Shown here: piece after piece, positions 1 through 7,493 of the stretch
Numbering within the stretch: the stretch's first letter is position 1
Layout: every line of letters starts with the position of its first letter
DNA from: Bin80 sp965116685
GTDB taxonomy: Bacteria > Bacteroidota > Rhodothermia > Rhodothermales > Bin80
Reading direction: 5' to 3'
Assembly: GCA_965116685.1 (NCBI GenBank)
Contig: OZ220707.1
Coordinates: 2,108,001 to 2,172,000, forward strand
DNA length: 64,000 bases
The notes under the pieces: generated by a model
The model's database searches: none
What the model was told of the DNA's origin: nothing
Seen by the model: only the letters and a program-made list of their open reading frames with translations
Translations under genes and position numbers: made by a program

Positions 1-2435
1 CCCAGGATGTCGCCGGTTTCACAAATAGGTCCAACGATATCTGCCGTCATGCTTGGAGTTTCACCTAGTTTGGTCAGGTTGACAATGCTGTGATACGATC
101 CATAGAGTGCGGGACGGATCAAAGAGTTCATCCCGGTTTCCACCCCGACGTAACATGCCGATCCTTTACGCTTAACCTGTGTGACACGTACTAAAAGCAC
201 GCCACTCTCTGCGACAAGGTATCTTCCTGGTTCAATCCATAGTTCAAATTGAGAGTAGGTTTCCCGGAATTGCTGCAGGCTCTCTTCCAGGACTGCCAGA
301 TTCAATGGGATGGCTCCTGGTTTTTCCGGCACACCGAACCCTCCGCCGACATTCAAGTGGGTGACCTGAGGGAATTTTTCCGCGATTGAAGCCAGAGCAT
401 ACGCGATAGAACTCCATGTGTCTGGCGTTAAGATGCCACTGCCCACATGCGCATGCAGGCCTGTAATCCGAATGTCATATTCTTTCGCAATGTTCTGAAG
501 CAAAGGCAGATCTTCCGGAGCAATCCCAAATTTTGATGCAGATCCGGCCGTACGCACATACTTGTGATGTCCGCGGCCATGCCCTGGATCAACCCGAAGG
601 ATCACCGCACGACCCCGAAAGATCTCCGGCCAAAGTTCGAGGGCTCTCACATTGCCGACCGTCACATGACCTGCCAACTCATATCCCAGCGAAAATTCTT
701 CTTTGGGGACGAAGTTGGGGGTAAAGAGAATTCGATCAGGATCAATATCAGGGAAAAGGTGCCTGATATAACGCAACTCCCCTGGGGATACACATTCAAA
801 ACCAATCCCACGTTCATAAATTACCTGTAGTACTTCTGGATTCCAGCACGCCTTCATGGCATAAAAGGATCGGTCAGCACTTTGGAGGATCTGCATGCGG
901 GATACGGCATGATGCAGGCTCTCCCGGTCATACACGTAACAAGGAGCTGATTCAGACGCTAATTCAAGTAGCTGGGGGTGCCGCGTTTTCCACCAGGATA
1001 CCGGTAATGAGGTGTCTGGTGCGTCGAATAATTCACGGTAGGTAGGACCAAAGAGATCATCTGGACCAATTTGGCTAAAGATTTGGCTGTGCAGCTTATT
1101 GGTCAGTCGCTGTGCATGCAGGTTGTCAACGACAAAGGTAAAATTCAAGTCACTGGCGGCTTGTGTGACCAGGTAAATTTTTTGCTCATCCAGGACTTCA
1201 AGTGCAGGGCCCAGTTCATGCAGAACACTGCGGATATTCTGCCCAACCATACTGACCGCGGCGCATCCGTTGATACATTTTGCTCGACAGAATTCATTCA
1301 AATCGGCCAGTAGTGCCTCAACCACAGATTCTTCAAGAGAAAACCCATAGACCGAATCAATGGAAAGAGTCACGTTTGTTTCTGAGGTGGCGACCATGCC
1401 AATCGAAAGCCCCTGCCGCTCAAATGCTGTACAAATCTTTGCCAGAAACCCAACCGAGTGCCACATGCGTGGAGTTTCAACGGCAATGAGGGTCAGATCA
1501 GTGCATGCAGCGATGGCCTTAACCTGAGCGCCATAGCTGTGTGTCTCCGCACTGATTATGGTTCCATCCAGATCAGGATTTGTAGTCGAACGCACATGGA
1601 GGGGGATTTTTTGGGGACGCAGCGGCTCGATGCAGCGGGGATGAAGGATTTCCGCACCGGAGCTGGCAAGCTCCTGGGCTTCACTGTATTCAAGTTGTTT
1701 CAGTAGGCGTGCACCTGGAACATGCCCTGGGTTGGCGGTGAACATTCCTGGGACGTCGGTCCAAATCTCCAGTCGTACGGCCTCCAGTTTACTTGCAAAG
1801 TAGGCGGCCGATGTGTCAGAGCCTCCCCATCCGATCAATACGGTCCGGTCCTGTGCGTCACTGGCAATAAAGCCCTGTGTGATGAAGATGTCTGTATCAA
1901 CCTGCTGGAGTTCAGGATCTGGATCATGGTTGCATTGAGCAGACAGAAACTCTTCATGGGGAAGAATACGCGGGATGGGTTCGGATTTCAGGATTGTACG
2001 TGCATCCATCCAATGGATTTGAATATCCTGCGTTTTGAGGAATGCAGCCCCCAGTGTGGTGAGCATGAGTTCACCCATTGACAGAATCCGTGCGTGCAGG
2101 GGTGGCCCGACATCACGGGTCAGTGAAGCTCCATAGGCGAGTCGTTCCAATTCCTGAAGTAATTCCTGAAGCAGCACTTCGCCATCAAGTCCGAGCTGAT
2201 GGGCCAGTGCAAGATGTCGTTTACCGATGGCCGTCAGTGACTCTTCGTAGTTTCCATGCAGGGCAGCATCAATCAATCCTTCCAGTGCGCGTGAGGTGCC
2301 GGAGGCTGCCGAGCACACCACGCATACCCGCTCCCCATCTGCTCGGCGTGTCTGGACAATACGAGCGATCGTGTCCCAGTTCTCTCTCGAGGAGACACTT
2401 GTGCCACCGAACTTAAGTACGACCCAGGGACTCAC
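1..2435 (-). CDS. lysAC: Bifunctional aspartate kinase / diaminopimelate decarboxylase (3' end beyond window)
   Basis: First and last steps of lysine/diaminopimelate synthesis fused in one cytoplasmic protein. Reading the minus strand from a GTG at 2435 gives the kinase signature KFGGTSVSS at residues 8-16, then a full aspartate kinase catalytic region (GWGGSDTSAAYFA, TDVPGMFTANP). The decarboxylase half follows, with the PLP-lysine motif YAMKACW, the HVGSG glycine loop, EPGRY and CETGD. The CETGD motif lies in the first 30 bases of the window, so only the C-terminal tail is missing. No stop interrupts about 811 codons. Upstream is the remnant of an FAD oxidase gene, once probably the preceding gene; an IS now sits 26 bp upstream of the start and may have changed expression. 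The GTG is chosen because the kinase motif begins eight codons later. The first 180 codons are duplicated, in broken form, at 11483-11993. Confidence 0.93.
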   Translation of the reverse strand, partial: MSPWVVLKFGGTSVSSRENWDTIARIVQTRRADGERVCVVCSAASGTSRALEGLIDAALHGNYEESLTAIGKRHLALAHQLGLDGEVLLQELLQELERLAYGASLTRDVGPPLHARILSMGELMLTTLGAAFLKTQDIQIHWMDARTILKSEPIPRILPHEEFLSAQCNHDPDPELQQVDTDIFITQGFIASDAQDRTVLIGWGGSDTSAAYFASKLEAVRLEIWTDVPGMFTANPGHVPGARLLKQLEYSEAQELASSGAEILHPRCIEPLRPQKIPLHVRSTTNPDLDGTIISAETHSYGAQVKAIAACTDLTLIAVETPRMWHSVGFLAKICTAFERQGLSIGMVATSETNVTLSIDSVYGFSLEESVVEALLADLNEFCRAKCINGCAAVSMVGQNIRSVLHELGPALEVLDEQKIYLVTQAASDLNFTFVVDNLHAQRLTNKLHSQIFSQIGPDDLFGPTYRELFDAPDTSLPVSWWKTRHPQLLELASESAPCYVYDRESLHHAVSRMQILQSADRSFYAMKACWNPEVLQVIYERGIGFECVSPGELRYIRHLFPDIDPDRILFTPNFVPKEEFSLGYELAGHVTVGNVRALELWPEIFRGRAVILRVDPGHGRGHHKYVRTAGSASKFGIAPEDLPLLQNIAKEYDIRITGLHAHVGSGILTPDTWSSIAYALASIAEKFPQVTHLNVGGGFGVPEKPGAIPLNLAVLEESLQQFRETYSQFELWIEPGRYLVAESGVLLVRVTQVKRKGSACYVGVETGMNSLIRPALYGSYHSIVNLTKLGETPSMTADIVGPICETGDIL

Positions 2436-2461
2436 TGTACAGCAGTTTTTTAATTTAGGAT

Positions 2462-2479
2462 GAGCCTCTTGCAAAACCT
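2462..2479 (+). repeat. Left terminal inverted repeat of the IS
   Basis: GAGCCTCTTGCAAAACCT, perfect reverse complement of 5999-6016. Similar ends occur at 15782-15795 and 38357-38376, suggesting related decayed elements. Confidence 0.9.
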
Positions 2480-2691
2480 CTGAATCGGGGTATTTTTTGA
2501 AAAACCTTGACTTTTTTGGGGTTTGGTTGTCGTTGACGAATCTGGGTTGGGGAACAAGATGGGGCATGGATCCGCGTTTTTTTTTTGAGCGCGTGGGAAT
2601 ATGCCCTCAATCTCTAAAAGCAAGGGGGTGGAAGCCTCCAAATTTCGTATTTTCAGGACATCCTAAAGTCCAACAAAAGATGGAGGTTTCC

Positions 2692-3572
2692 ATGTCCCTT
2701 ACCGACAAGATACGAAGGTGTTATATCACCTGCCAACAGGAACTGTTCCCCTGGTTGGAAACGCAAATGGGTTCGTTACCCAAGCGGTACCAGACTCTGG
2801 TGCTGGTGCTGGAGATGGTGTGTGTAGAGGACCATCTACGCGGTAGAGTGAGGGGCCGGTATGGAGGACGCCCGCCGGCCCATCGTGTGACCCTTGCTCG
2901 GACGTTTATCGCGAAGATGGTGTTGAATATCCCAACCACCTCTGGGTTACGAGAACGGCTTCTAATGGACAAGGTGCTTCGGTCCATTTGTGGTTGGTCC
3001 AGTGATCAGGATGTGCCAAGTGAATCCACGTTCTCGCGTGCATTCAAGGAGTTTTCCCAGATGCAGTTACCGAACCGGATTCATATGGCGTTGATCAAAA
3101 AAGGATACGAGGGGGAGCTGGTTGGGCATATTTCGCGGGATTCGACGGCGATTGAGGCCAGGCAGAAGCCCGTTCCGAAGAAAAAAGAGGCGGAATCGGC
3201 TCCGAAGAAACGCAAGCGTGGGCGTCCGAAGAAGGGGGAAGAACGTCCAAAGCAGGAGCGCCGCCGCATGGAAAAACAGCTTACCATGGAGATGGATGAG
3301 ATGTTGGAGGACCTCCCGAAAGACTGTACGGTGGGATGCAAACGCAATGCGAAGGGACATACGCATAAATGGACGGGATTTAAGCTGCACATGGATACGG
3401 CGGACGGTGGGATTCCGATTAGCTGTGTGGTGACTTCTGCGTCTGTGCACGATAGCCAAGTGGCGATTCCATTCGCAAGAATAACGGAACAGCGGGTGAC
3501 ACATTGTTATGATCTCATGGACAGTGCGTATGACGCGAAAGAGGTGTACGCACAGAGTGAAAACTCGGGGCG
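2692..3572 (+). CDS. IS DDE transposase, 5' exon
   Basis: Codons 1-293 plus two bases of codon 294 of a DDE transposase. The ATG at 2692 is chosen because GGAGG lies at 2682-2686, five bases upstream; the reading frame is open further upstream but that part is IS leader. The exon carries an N-terminal DUF772-like region, the first catalytic Asp in SRDSTAIEAR, a basic insert rich in RGRPKKG-type motifs, and the second Asp in YDLMDSAYDAKE. The reading frame is then cut by the group II intron at 3573. Joining to 5492 restores one 380-residue protein (881 + 262 = 1143 nt, divisible by three) with the third catalytic residue. Without splicing the protein would end in intron sequence at 3600 and lack the catalytic Glu. 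Confidence 0.9.
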
Positions 3573-3941
3573 GTGCGCCAGGCTAACTGGTAAAATGTAG
3601 CGGGTGGAAGTCCCGTAGTATGAAGATGCAACCAATCACATACTTCCTCGAGCCGTGCGTTGTGCCCCGCGAGGGTCACGACGAAGCGTCGGCAGAGGTG
3701 CGTATGGCCGGAGCTATCGAGCATCGAAATCGTTATTATTTGAGTCGCCGAGGCGGTCGTCCCAGTCGAAGGCAACACGTAATCCATCGTCATGGTGAGA
3801 CGGATTACGGGCTCACGGTGTCAAAGAACTCATGGACATACGTACGCATTTTGTCGGGACCTGGGAGGTCTCCATCTTATCCTGTAGTCGTACAGGATTG
3901 CTTAGAGAAGGCGGAAGACGCCATAGCCTAAGATAGACGGG

Positions 3942-5435
3942 ATGGAGAAGTCAGATAGAGACATAGTAGCAATGAGGACAGCGAACAAGGAACCATCTGC
4001 GGAGCTGTTGGAGCGAAGGTCTCTACCCGAGGGGAATCTGGGAGATCCTACCACACACCATGCGCAGAAATGGGCAAGTGTGCACCAGGGGATTGAGCGG
4101 ATACGGGAAGTCGTACAACGGAACCCGAAGGAGAAACTTACAACGCTCTTGCACCACATCAGCGTGGAATCACTGACGGCGGCGTTTTTCGCATTAAAGC
4201 GAGAAGCGTCCCCTGGGGTGGACAACGTGACGTGGGAGGAGTATAGCGTGGACTTGGACCGTAACCTTGCGGATCTCTGCACACGTGTACACTGTGGATC
4301 GTTTCGAGCGACCCCCAGCAGGCGGGTGAATATACCGAAGCCTGATGGAGGCACACGACCGCTCGGGATCGCAGCGCTGGAGGACAAGATCGTTCAGACC
4401 GCGATGGTAAAATGTATTTTAGAGCCCATTTATGAAAATGAGTTCTGCGGGTTCAGCTATGGATTCAGGCCGGGGCGCAGTGCCCATGATGCTTTGGATG
4501 CCTTAGCGTATGTGATCGAACGCCGGAAAGTAAATTTCGTGGTAGATGCGGACATTCGCAAATTCTTTGATCAGGTAGATCAGAAGTGGCTCATGCGCTT
4601 TCTTCGACACCGGATCGGAGACGAGCGAGTATTACGGATCATCATGAAGTTTCTAAAGGCGGGGGTGATGGAGGATGGAAGTTTACGGGACAGCGAGCTG
4701 GGTACGCCACAAGGTGCAGTCATCTCACCAATCCTGGCGAACATCTATCTTCACTATGTGCTGGATCTATGGTTTAGAGTCCAGCGCAAATCACGAAACA
4801 TTGGCGGGGAGTCGTACATCGTCCGATATGCGGACGATTTCGTGGTCTGTTTCCAGTACAAGGCGGCGGCAGAACGTTTTCTACAAGATCTTCGGGCTCG
4901 GCTGGAGAAATTCGGATTAAGCCTGCACCCTGACAAAACCCGTCTCATAGAGTTTGGACGTTTTGCAGAAGAAGGCTGTAAGAAGCGTAGAGAAAGCCGT
5001 CCCAAGACGTTTGACTTTCTGGGTTTTACACACTATTGTCGTAAGACACGGAAGGGGCGTTTTGGGTTAGGTCGCAAGCCAATTGCGAAGCGCATGGCGC
5101 GCTTTGTGATGCGTATTTATGTGGAGCTTCGGAAACGGATGCACCATTCGGTGCATCAAACGGGGAAATGGCTTGGACAGGTGCTCAATGGGTGGCTGAA
5201 TTATTACGCGGTACCATTGAGTATGCCGTATCTACAGAGGTGCTATGATCGTCTAAAACGAATTTGGTTGCGCGTACTACGTCGCCGATCCCAACGGGAT
5301 CGAACGACCTGGGAGCAACTGTATGCGTTAATAGAACGCTATTGGCCGAAACTGACCATTCGCCACGACTGGCCGACAAGACGAATGACCGTTAGGCATG
5401 TCGATGCAACCCAAGGGAGGAGCCGGATGCGTTAA
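3942..5435 (+). CDS. ltrA-like: Group II intron reverse transcriptase/maturase
   Basis: A 497-residue intron-encoded protein that would assist splicing and copy the intron during retrohoming. The fingers-palm region contains IPKPDGGTRPLGI, the FCGFSYGFRPGRSAHDAL block, GTPQGAVISPILANIYL and the catalytic YADDF with its two aspartates. The maturase (X) domain follows, with FDFLGFTHYCRK and a C-terminal LNGWLNYYAVPL block. No HNH endonuclease domain is visible after it, so the protein ends soon after the maturase domain. The stop codon TAA at 5433-5435 lies in the terminal loop of domain V, so the last residues are encoded by catalytic RNA. The sister intron at 14420 keeps only the two ends of this gene. 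Confidence 0.95.
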   Translation: MEKSDRDIVAMRTANKEPSAELLERRSLPEGNLGDPTTHHAQKWASVHQGIERIREVVQRNPKEKLTTLLHHISVESLTAAFFALKREASPGVDNVTWEEYSVDLDRNLADLCTRVHCGSFRATPSRRVNIPKPDGGTRPLGIAALEDKIVQTAMVKCILEPIYENEFCGFSYGFRPGRSAHDALDALAYVIERRKVNFVVDADIRKFFDQVDQKWLMRFLRHRIGDERVLRIIMKFLKAGVMEDGSLRDSELGTPQGAVISPILANIYLHYVLDLWFRVQRKSRNIGGESYIVRYADDFVVCFQYKAAAERFLQDLRARLEKFGLSLHPDKTRLIEFGRFAEEGCKKRRESRPKTFDFLGFTHYCRKTRKGRFGLGRKPIAKRMARFVMRIYVELRKRMHHSVHQTGKWLGQVLNGWLNYYAVPLSMPYLQRCYDRLKRIWLRVLRRRSQRDRTTWEQLYALIERYWPKLTIRHDWPTRRMTVRHVDATQGRSRMR

Positions 5436-5491
5436 CGCGCTCGTCCGGATCTGTGCGGGGGGCCCAGGGAAACCTGGGTCCCTACCGCGAT
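5420..5491 (+). ncRNA. Intron domains V and VI
   Basis: Domain V: GAGCCGGATGCG / TTAA loop / CGCGCTCGTCCGGATC, 34 nt at 5420-5453. Domain VI: GGGGGCCCAGG-GAAA-CCTGGGTCCC at about 5456-5484, then CTACCGCGAT. The same elements are conserved in the short intron, where the loop stem of domain VI has compensatory changes (CCCGG-AGCAAT-CCGGG). Confidence 0.88.
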
Positions 5492-5753
5492 TGTGCCGAT
5501 CATTGATCCGAATCCGCGCAAGCAAAAGGCGGCGCATGAACGGGAGCAAAAGGCGCGCCGCAACGCCGGGTTCGTTCCTGCTGAGCGCGTCCGCTACCGG
5601 GAACGTTCCACGGTGGAGCGGGCCTTTGGTCGACTCAAGGACGAGTTTGGAGGACGAAATCTTCGGGTGCGTGGGCACCAGAAGGTGATGTGTCACCTGA
5701 TGTTCGGAGTTTTAGTGCTCACGGTGGACCAAATGCTCCGAATGATCCAATAA
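5492..5753 (+). CDS. IS DDE transposase, 3' exon
   Basis: One base completing codon 294 and then 86 codons. The exon begins VPIIDPNPRK, the usual continuation after the second catalytic Asp in this transposase group. It contains the catalytic Glu in RSTVERAFGRLKDEFGGR and ends in a hydrophobic tail (MCHLMFGVLVLTVDQML). Taken alone it has no proper start and is not a gene. It is the 3' part of the transposase that begins at 2692, made continuous only if the intron is spliced out. Confidence 0.9.
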
Positions 5754-5998
5754 ACGGGATCACTCGGGGTTCGTGAACAGAAGATGGGGGTCTGAGAGAT
5801 CAGACCGTAGGATTGGTGTGGGAAATCTGCACGGACCGTGGCCAAAATTCGCCAGATGAAGACGTCATGGGGGGCAAATCGGTGGTGACTTACCCCCCCA
5901 AACGCCTATTTTGCCATCTTATGCTCACTTGGGAACAAAAAGAATGCCAAATTGTAGCCTGTAACAGATGCTTATGCCCAATAAAAATTCATGGAGTT

Positions 5999-6016
5999 AG
6001 GTTTTGCAAGAGGCTC
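5999..6016 (+). repeat. Right terminal inverted repeat of the IS
   Basis: AGGTTTTGCAAGAGGCTC, perfect complement of the left end, followed by the GGAT target duplication. Confidence 0.9.
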
Positions 6017-6122
6017 GGATGATATACTCTTAAGTGCGCGAAGCATTCAAGTTCTTTTTGGTGTTTTCATCAACCGCGCTCCAGGCGCTGGCCAAGCGGC
6101 AATCTGCCCGCATGGACTCTTC

Positions 6123-6222
6123 CTACCCGTGTATGATTTTTTCGTTTACAAAGTCATTGCGGAATTTGCCTTCCAGATCATGAGTCAGGACCAACTCCTG
6201 GAATTGAGCGTGTTCTGGATAG
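6123..6222 (-). pseudogene. 3' remnant of the FAD oxidase gene
   Basis: The minus strand encodes YPEHAQFQELVLTHDLEGK and onward to the stop TAG at 6123-6125, that is the last 32 residues of the oxidase at 12122-13483 with a few substitutions. Homology stops at 6222, where the sequence changes to the unrelated region ahead of the lipoprotein operon. Confidence 0.85.
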
Positions 6223-6476
6223 CACTACCTTGTACCACAAAGCAGGACAAGGGACATATTAGATCGGCCGGTGGTGCATTTTCTGCTCGCATACAGCGTC
6301 CCCGGTCCAAGTTCAACTTAGACAAGCCTACATGCCAGTGTACAGTTTTCGAACAGCTGACTCGGAAGGTGTTAGGATAGTGAGGGAGAGAAATACCGCG
6401 GACCTCATGTACTGGATATTGTTGTTGATACGAGACGTAACAGCATACTTGGAATGGACCGGCACTCTCACACAAA

Positions 6477-7490
6477 CTAATTCGAGTCATCACAGCTTCC
6501 GCCTAGATTTACCTGCTCATCTTTCCACTCCTTCCCGTGTCGATCCCTGCGAAAAGATTTGTGTGTGATCCCTGCGAAAAACCCCAACCCATTTTCTATA
6601 TTTGTAATGACAGGGACTGGACGGGGGCTCGCAAGAAAATAGTCGTAATCAAAGCCAGTGGATCGCCAATCAGAAATATGATAATCCCATAGCTCCCGAC
6701 TCCAGTTGCTCACAACAATCATAAAGTATGGAGCCACTTCTCCATAATAGTCCGCCTCCAACGTGAGGTTGACCTTAACAACTTCCTGCTCAAACAGTTT
6801 GTCAGAAAAATAGAAAGTGAAAATACCTCCATCAGTTGAACTGGGGAATTCAGAGGCATCTTCAGCCTCTGCTGGAGTGGGGTATAACCCTGGAAAAGAG
6901 CTCTCAAGTTTACTTGGTCTCAATCCAGTCCCTGCATTCTCCAAGGGCGGCAAATCATCAAATCGTCTCCTTTCTGCACACTCTGGATATACCTGTAGAA
7001 TTTCTATGCTGTACCGGTGACTTCCTGCCTGATCCTCCAAAGACAAGGTTACTTCATACAACCCGAGGTTGCCCCGGCCGGGTTCCTGAAGCTCTTCTAT
7101 CGAATCCAAATACACTGTTAGTTCTGGAGCGGATGATTTTGCCTGTATAGGTATGAACGATGGCGCATCTACCGTCAACGTGTATTCGGTACCCGGGACA
7201 GGGCGAAGCCCCTGAAAAGACTTGTAAATCCCATCTTCCACATGGAGAAGGCGTTCAGTTATCCCTTGTCCATCGGTGATGGATACGTCAGCATTCAAGA
7301 TATATTGCTCCTCTCGGTCTATAATGTCGGTATAGGGAATGCTTTGGTGCAGATACGCCGTCCAGACACTATCAGGGGTGAATACTGAATTCACCACTAT
7401 TTTGGGCGAATAGGTGTCTGGAAAATCCAATTCCACTGGAGAGATACAACCAGTCAGATAAGACAAAGCTACGAGAATCGAAAGCCGCAT
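6477..7490 (-). CDS. DUF4249-type outer-membrane lipoprotein
   Basis: A 337-residue protein with a short lipoprotein signal whose lipobox is LTGC (Cys at about residue 15). The start of the mature part (FPDTYSPKIVVNSVFTPD) and the pattern of beta-rich segments match the DUF4249 family. Members are typically encoded immediately downstream of a TonB-dependent receptor, as here, with a 3-nt gap. The family is thought to be an outer-membrane partner of that receptor; its substrate is unknown. It is the last gene of the operon 10976 to 6477. The assignment rests on N-terminal pattern, length and neighbour, so the molecular role is inferred. Confidence 0.8.
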   Translation of the reverse strand: MRLSILVALSYLTGCISPVELDFPDTYSPKIVVNSVFTPDSVWTAYLHQSIPYTDIIDREEQYILNADVSITDGQGITERLLHVEDGIYKSFQGLRPVPGTEYTLTVDAPSFIPIQAKSSAPELTVYLDSIEELQEPGRGNLGLYEVTLSLEDQAGSHRYSIEILQVYPECAERRRFDDLPPLENAGTGLRPSKLESSFPGLYPTPAEAEDASEFPSSTDGGIFTFYFSDKLFEQEVVKVNLTLEADYYGEVAPYFMIVVSNWSRELWDYHISDWRSTGFDYDYFLASPRPVPVITNIENGLGFFAGITHKSFRRDRHGKEWKDEQVNLGGSCDDSN

Positions 7491-7493
7491 GAA

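Larger units (their letters stand above)
3573..5491 (+). ncRNA. Group II intron, full length, with reverse transcriptase
   Basis: The 5' end is GTGCG, matching the GUGYG consensus, and the 3' end is CTACCGCGAT. Both ends are fixed by restoration of the transposase frame and by comparison with the sister intron at 14420-15065. The EBS1 loop CGTCCC (3758-3763) pairs over six bases, one of them G-U, with the IBS1 GGGGCG (3567-3572) at the end of the 5' exon. Domain V is the 34-nt hairpin at 5420-5453, and domain VI is the GC-rich hairpin that follows. The reverse transcriptase begins at 3942. The intron structural class was not assigned. Confidence 0.92.
2462..6016 (+). mobile_element. IS5/IS1182-like insertion sequence carrying a group II intron
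   Basis: The element starts GAGCCTCTTGCAAAACCT and ends with its perfect 18-bp reverse complement. It is flanked by a 4-bp duplication GGAT (2458-2461 and 6017-6020). The duplicated chromosomal copy near 12015 reads straight through this point (GGGGATGATATACTC), which gives an independent empty site. Total length is 3555 bp; removing the 1919-bp intron leaves a 1636-bp IS with one transposase gene. The family name is tentative because no database could be searched. Confidence 0.9.
1888..6222. repeat. Direct repeat copy 1 (lysAC 5' part + spacer + oxidase 3' end), interrupted by IS
   Basis: Bases 1888-2461 joined to 6021-6222 match 11483-12222 along their whole length. The copy contains the first 180 or so codons of lysAC, the intergenic spacer and the last 32 codons of an FAD oxidase. 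It is split by the IS at 2462-6016. The other copy lacks the IS and so shows the uninterrupted sequence. Confidence 0.88.

Noticed and set aside
533..2416. Several plus-strand frames of 60-120 codons
   Set aside because: They are opposite-strand shadows of lysAC, which has uninterrupted kinase and decarboxylase motifs on the minus strand.
3067..3504. Minus-strand frames opposite the transposase
   Set aside because: Arg/His-rich shadow frames without motifs; the plus-strand transposase explains the region.
3620..3931. 103-codon plus-strand frame before the reverse transcriptase
   Set aside because: It lies in structured intron domains I-III, conserved as RNA in the sister intron including EBS1; not a protein gene.
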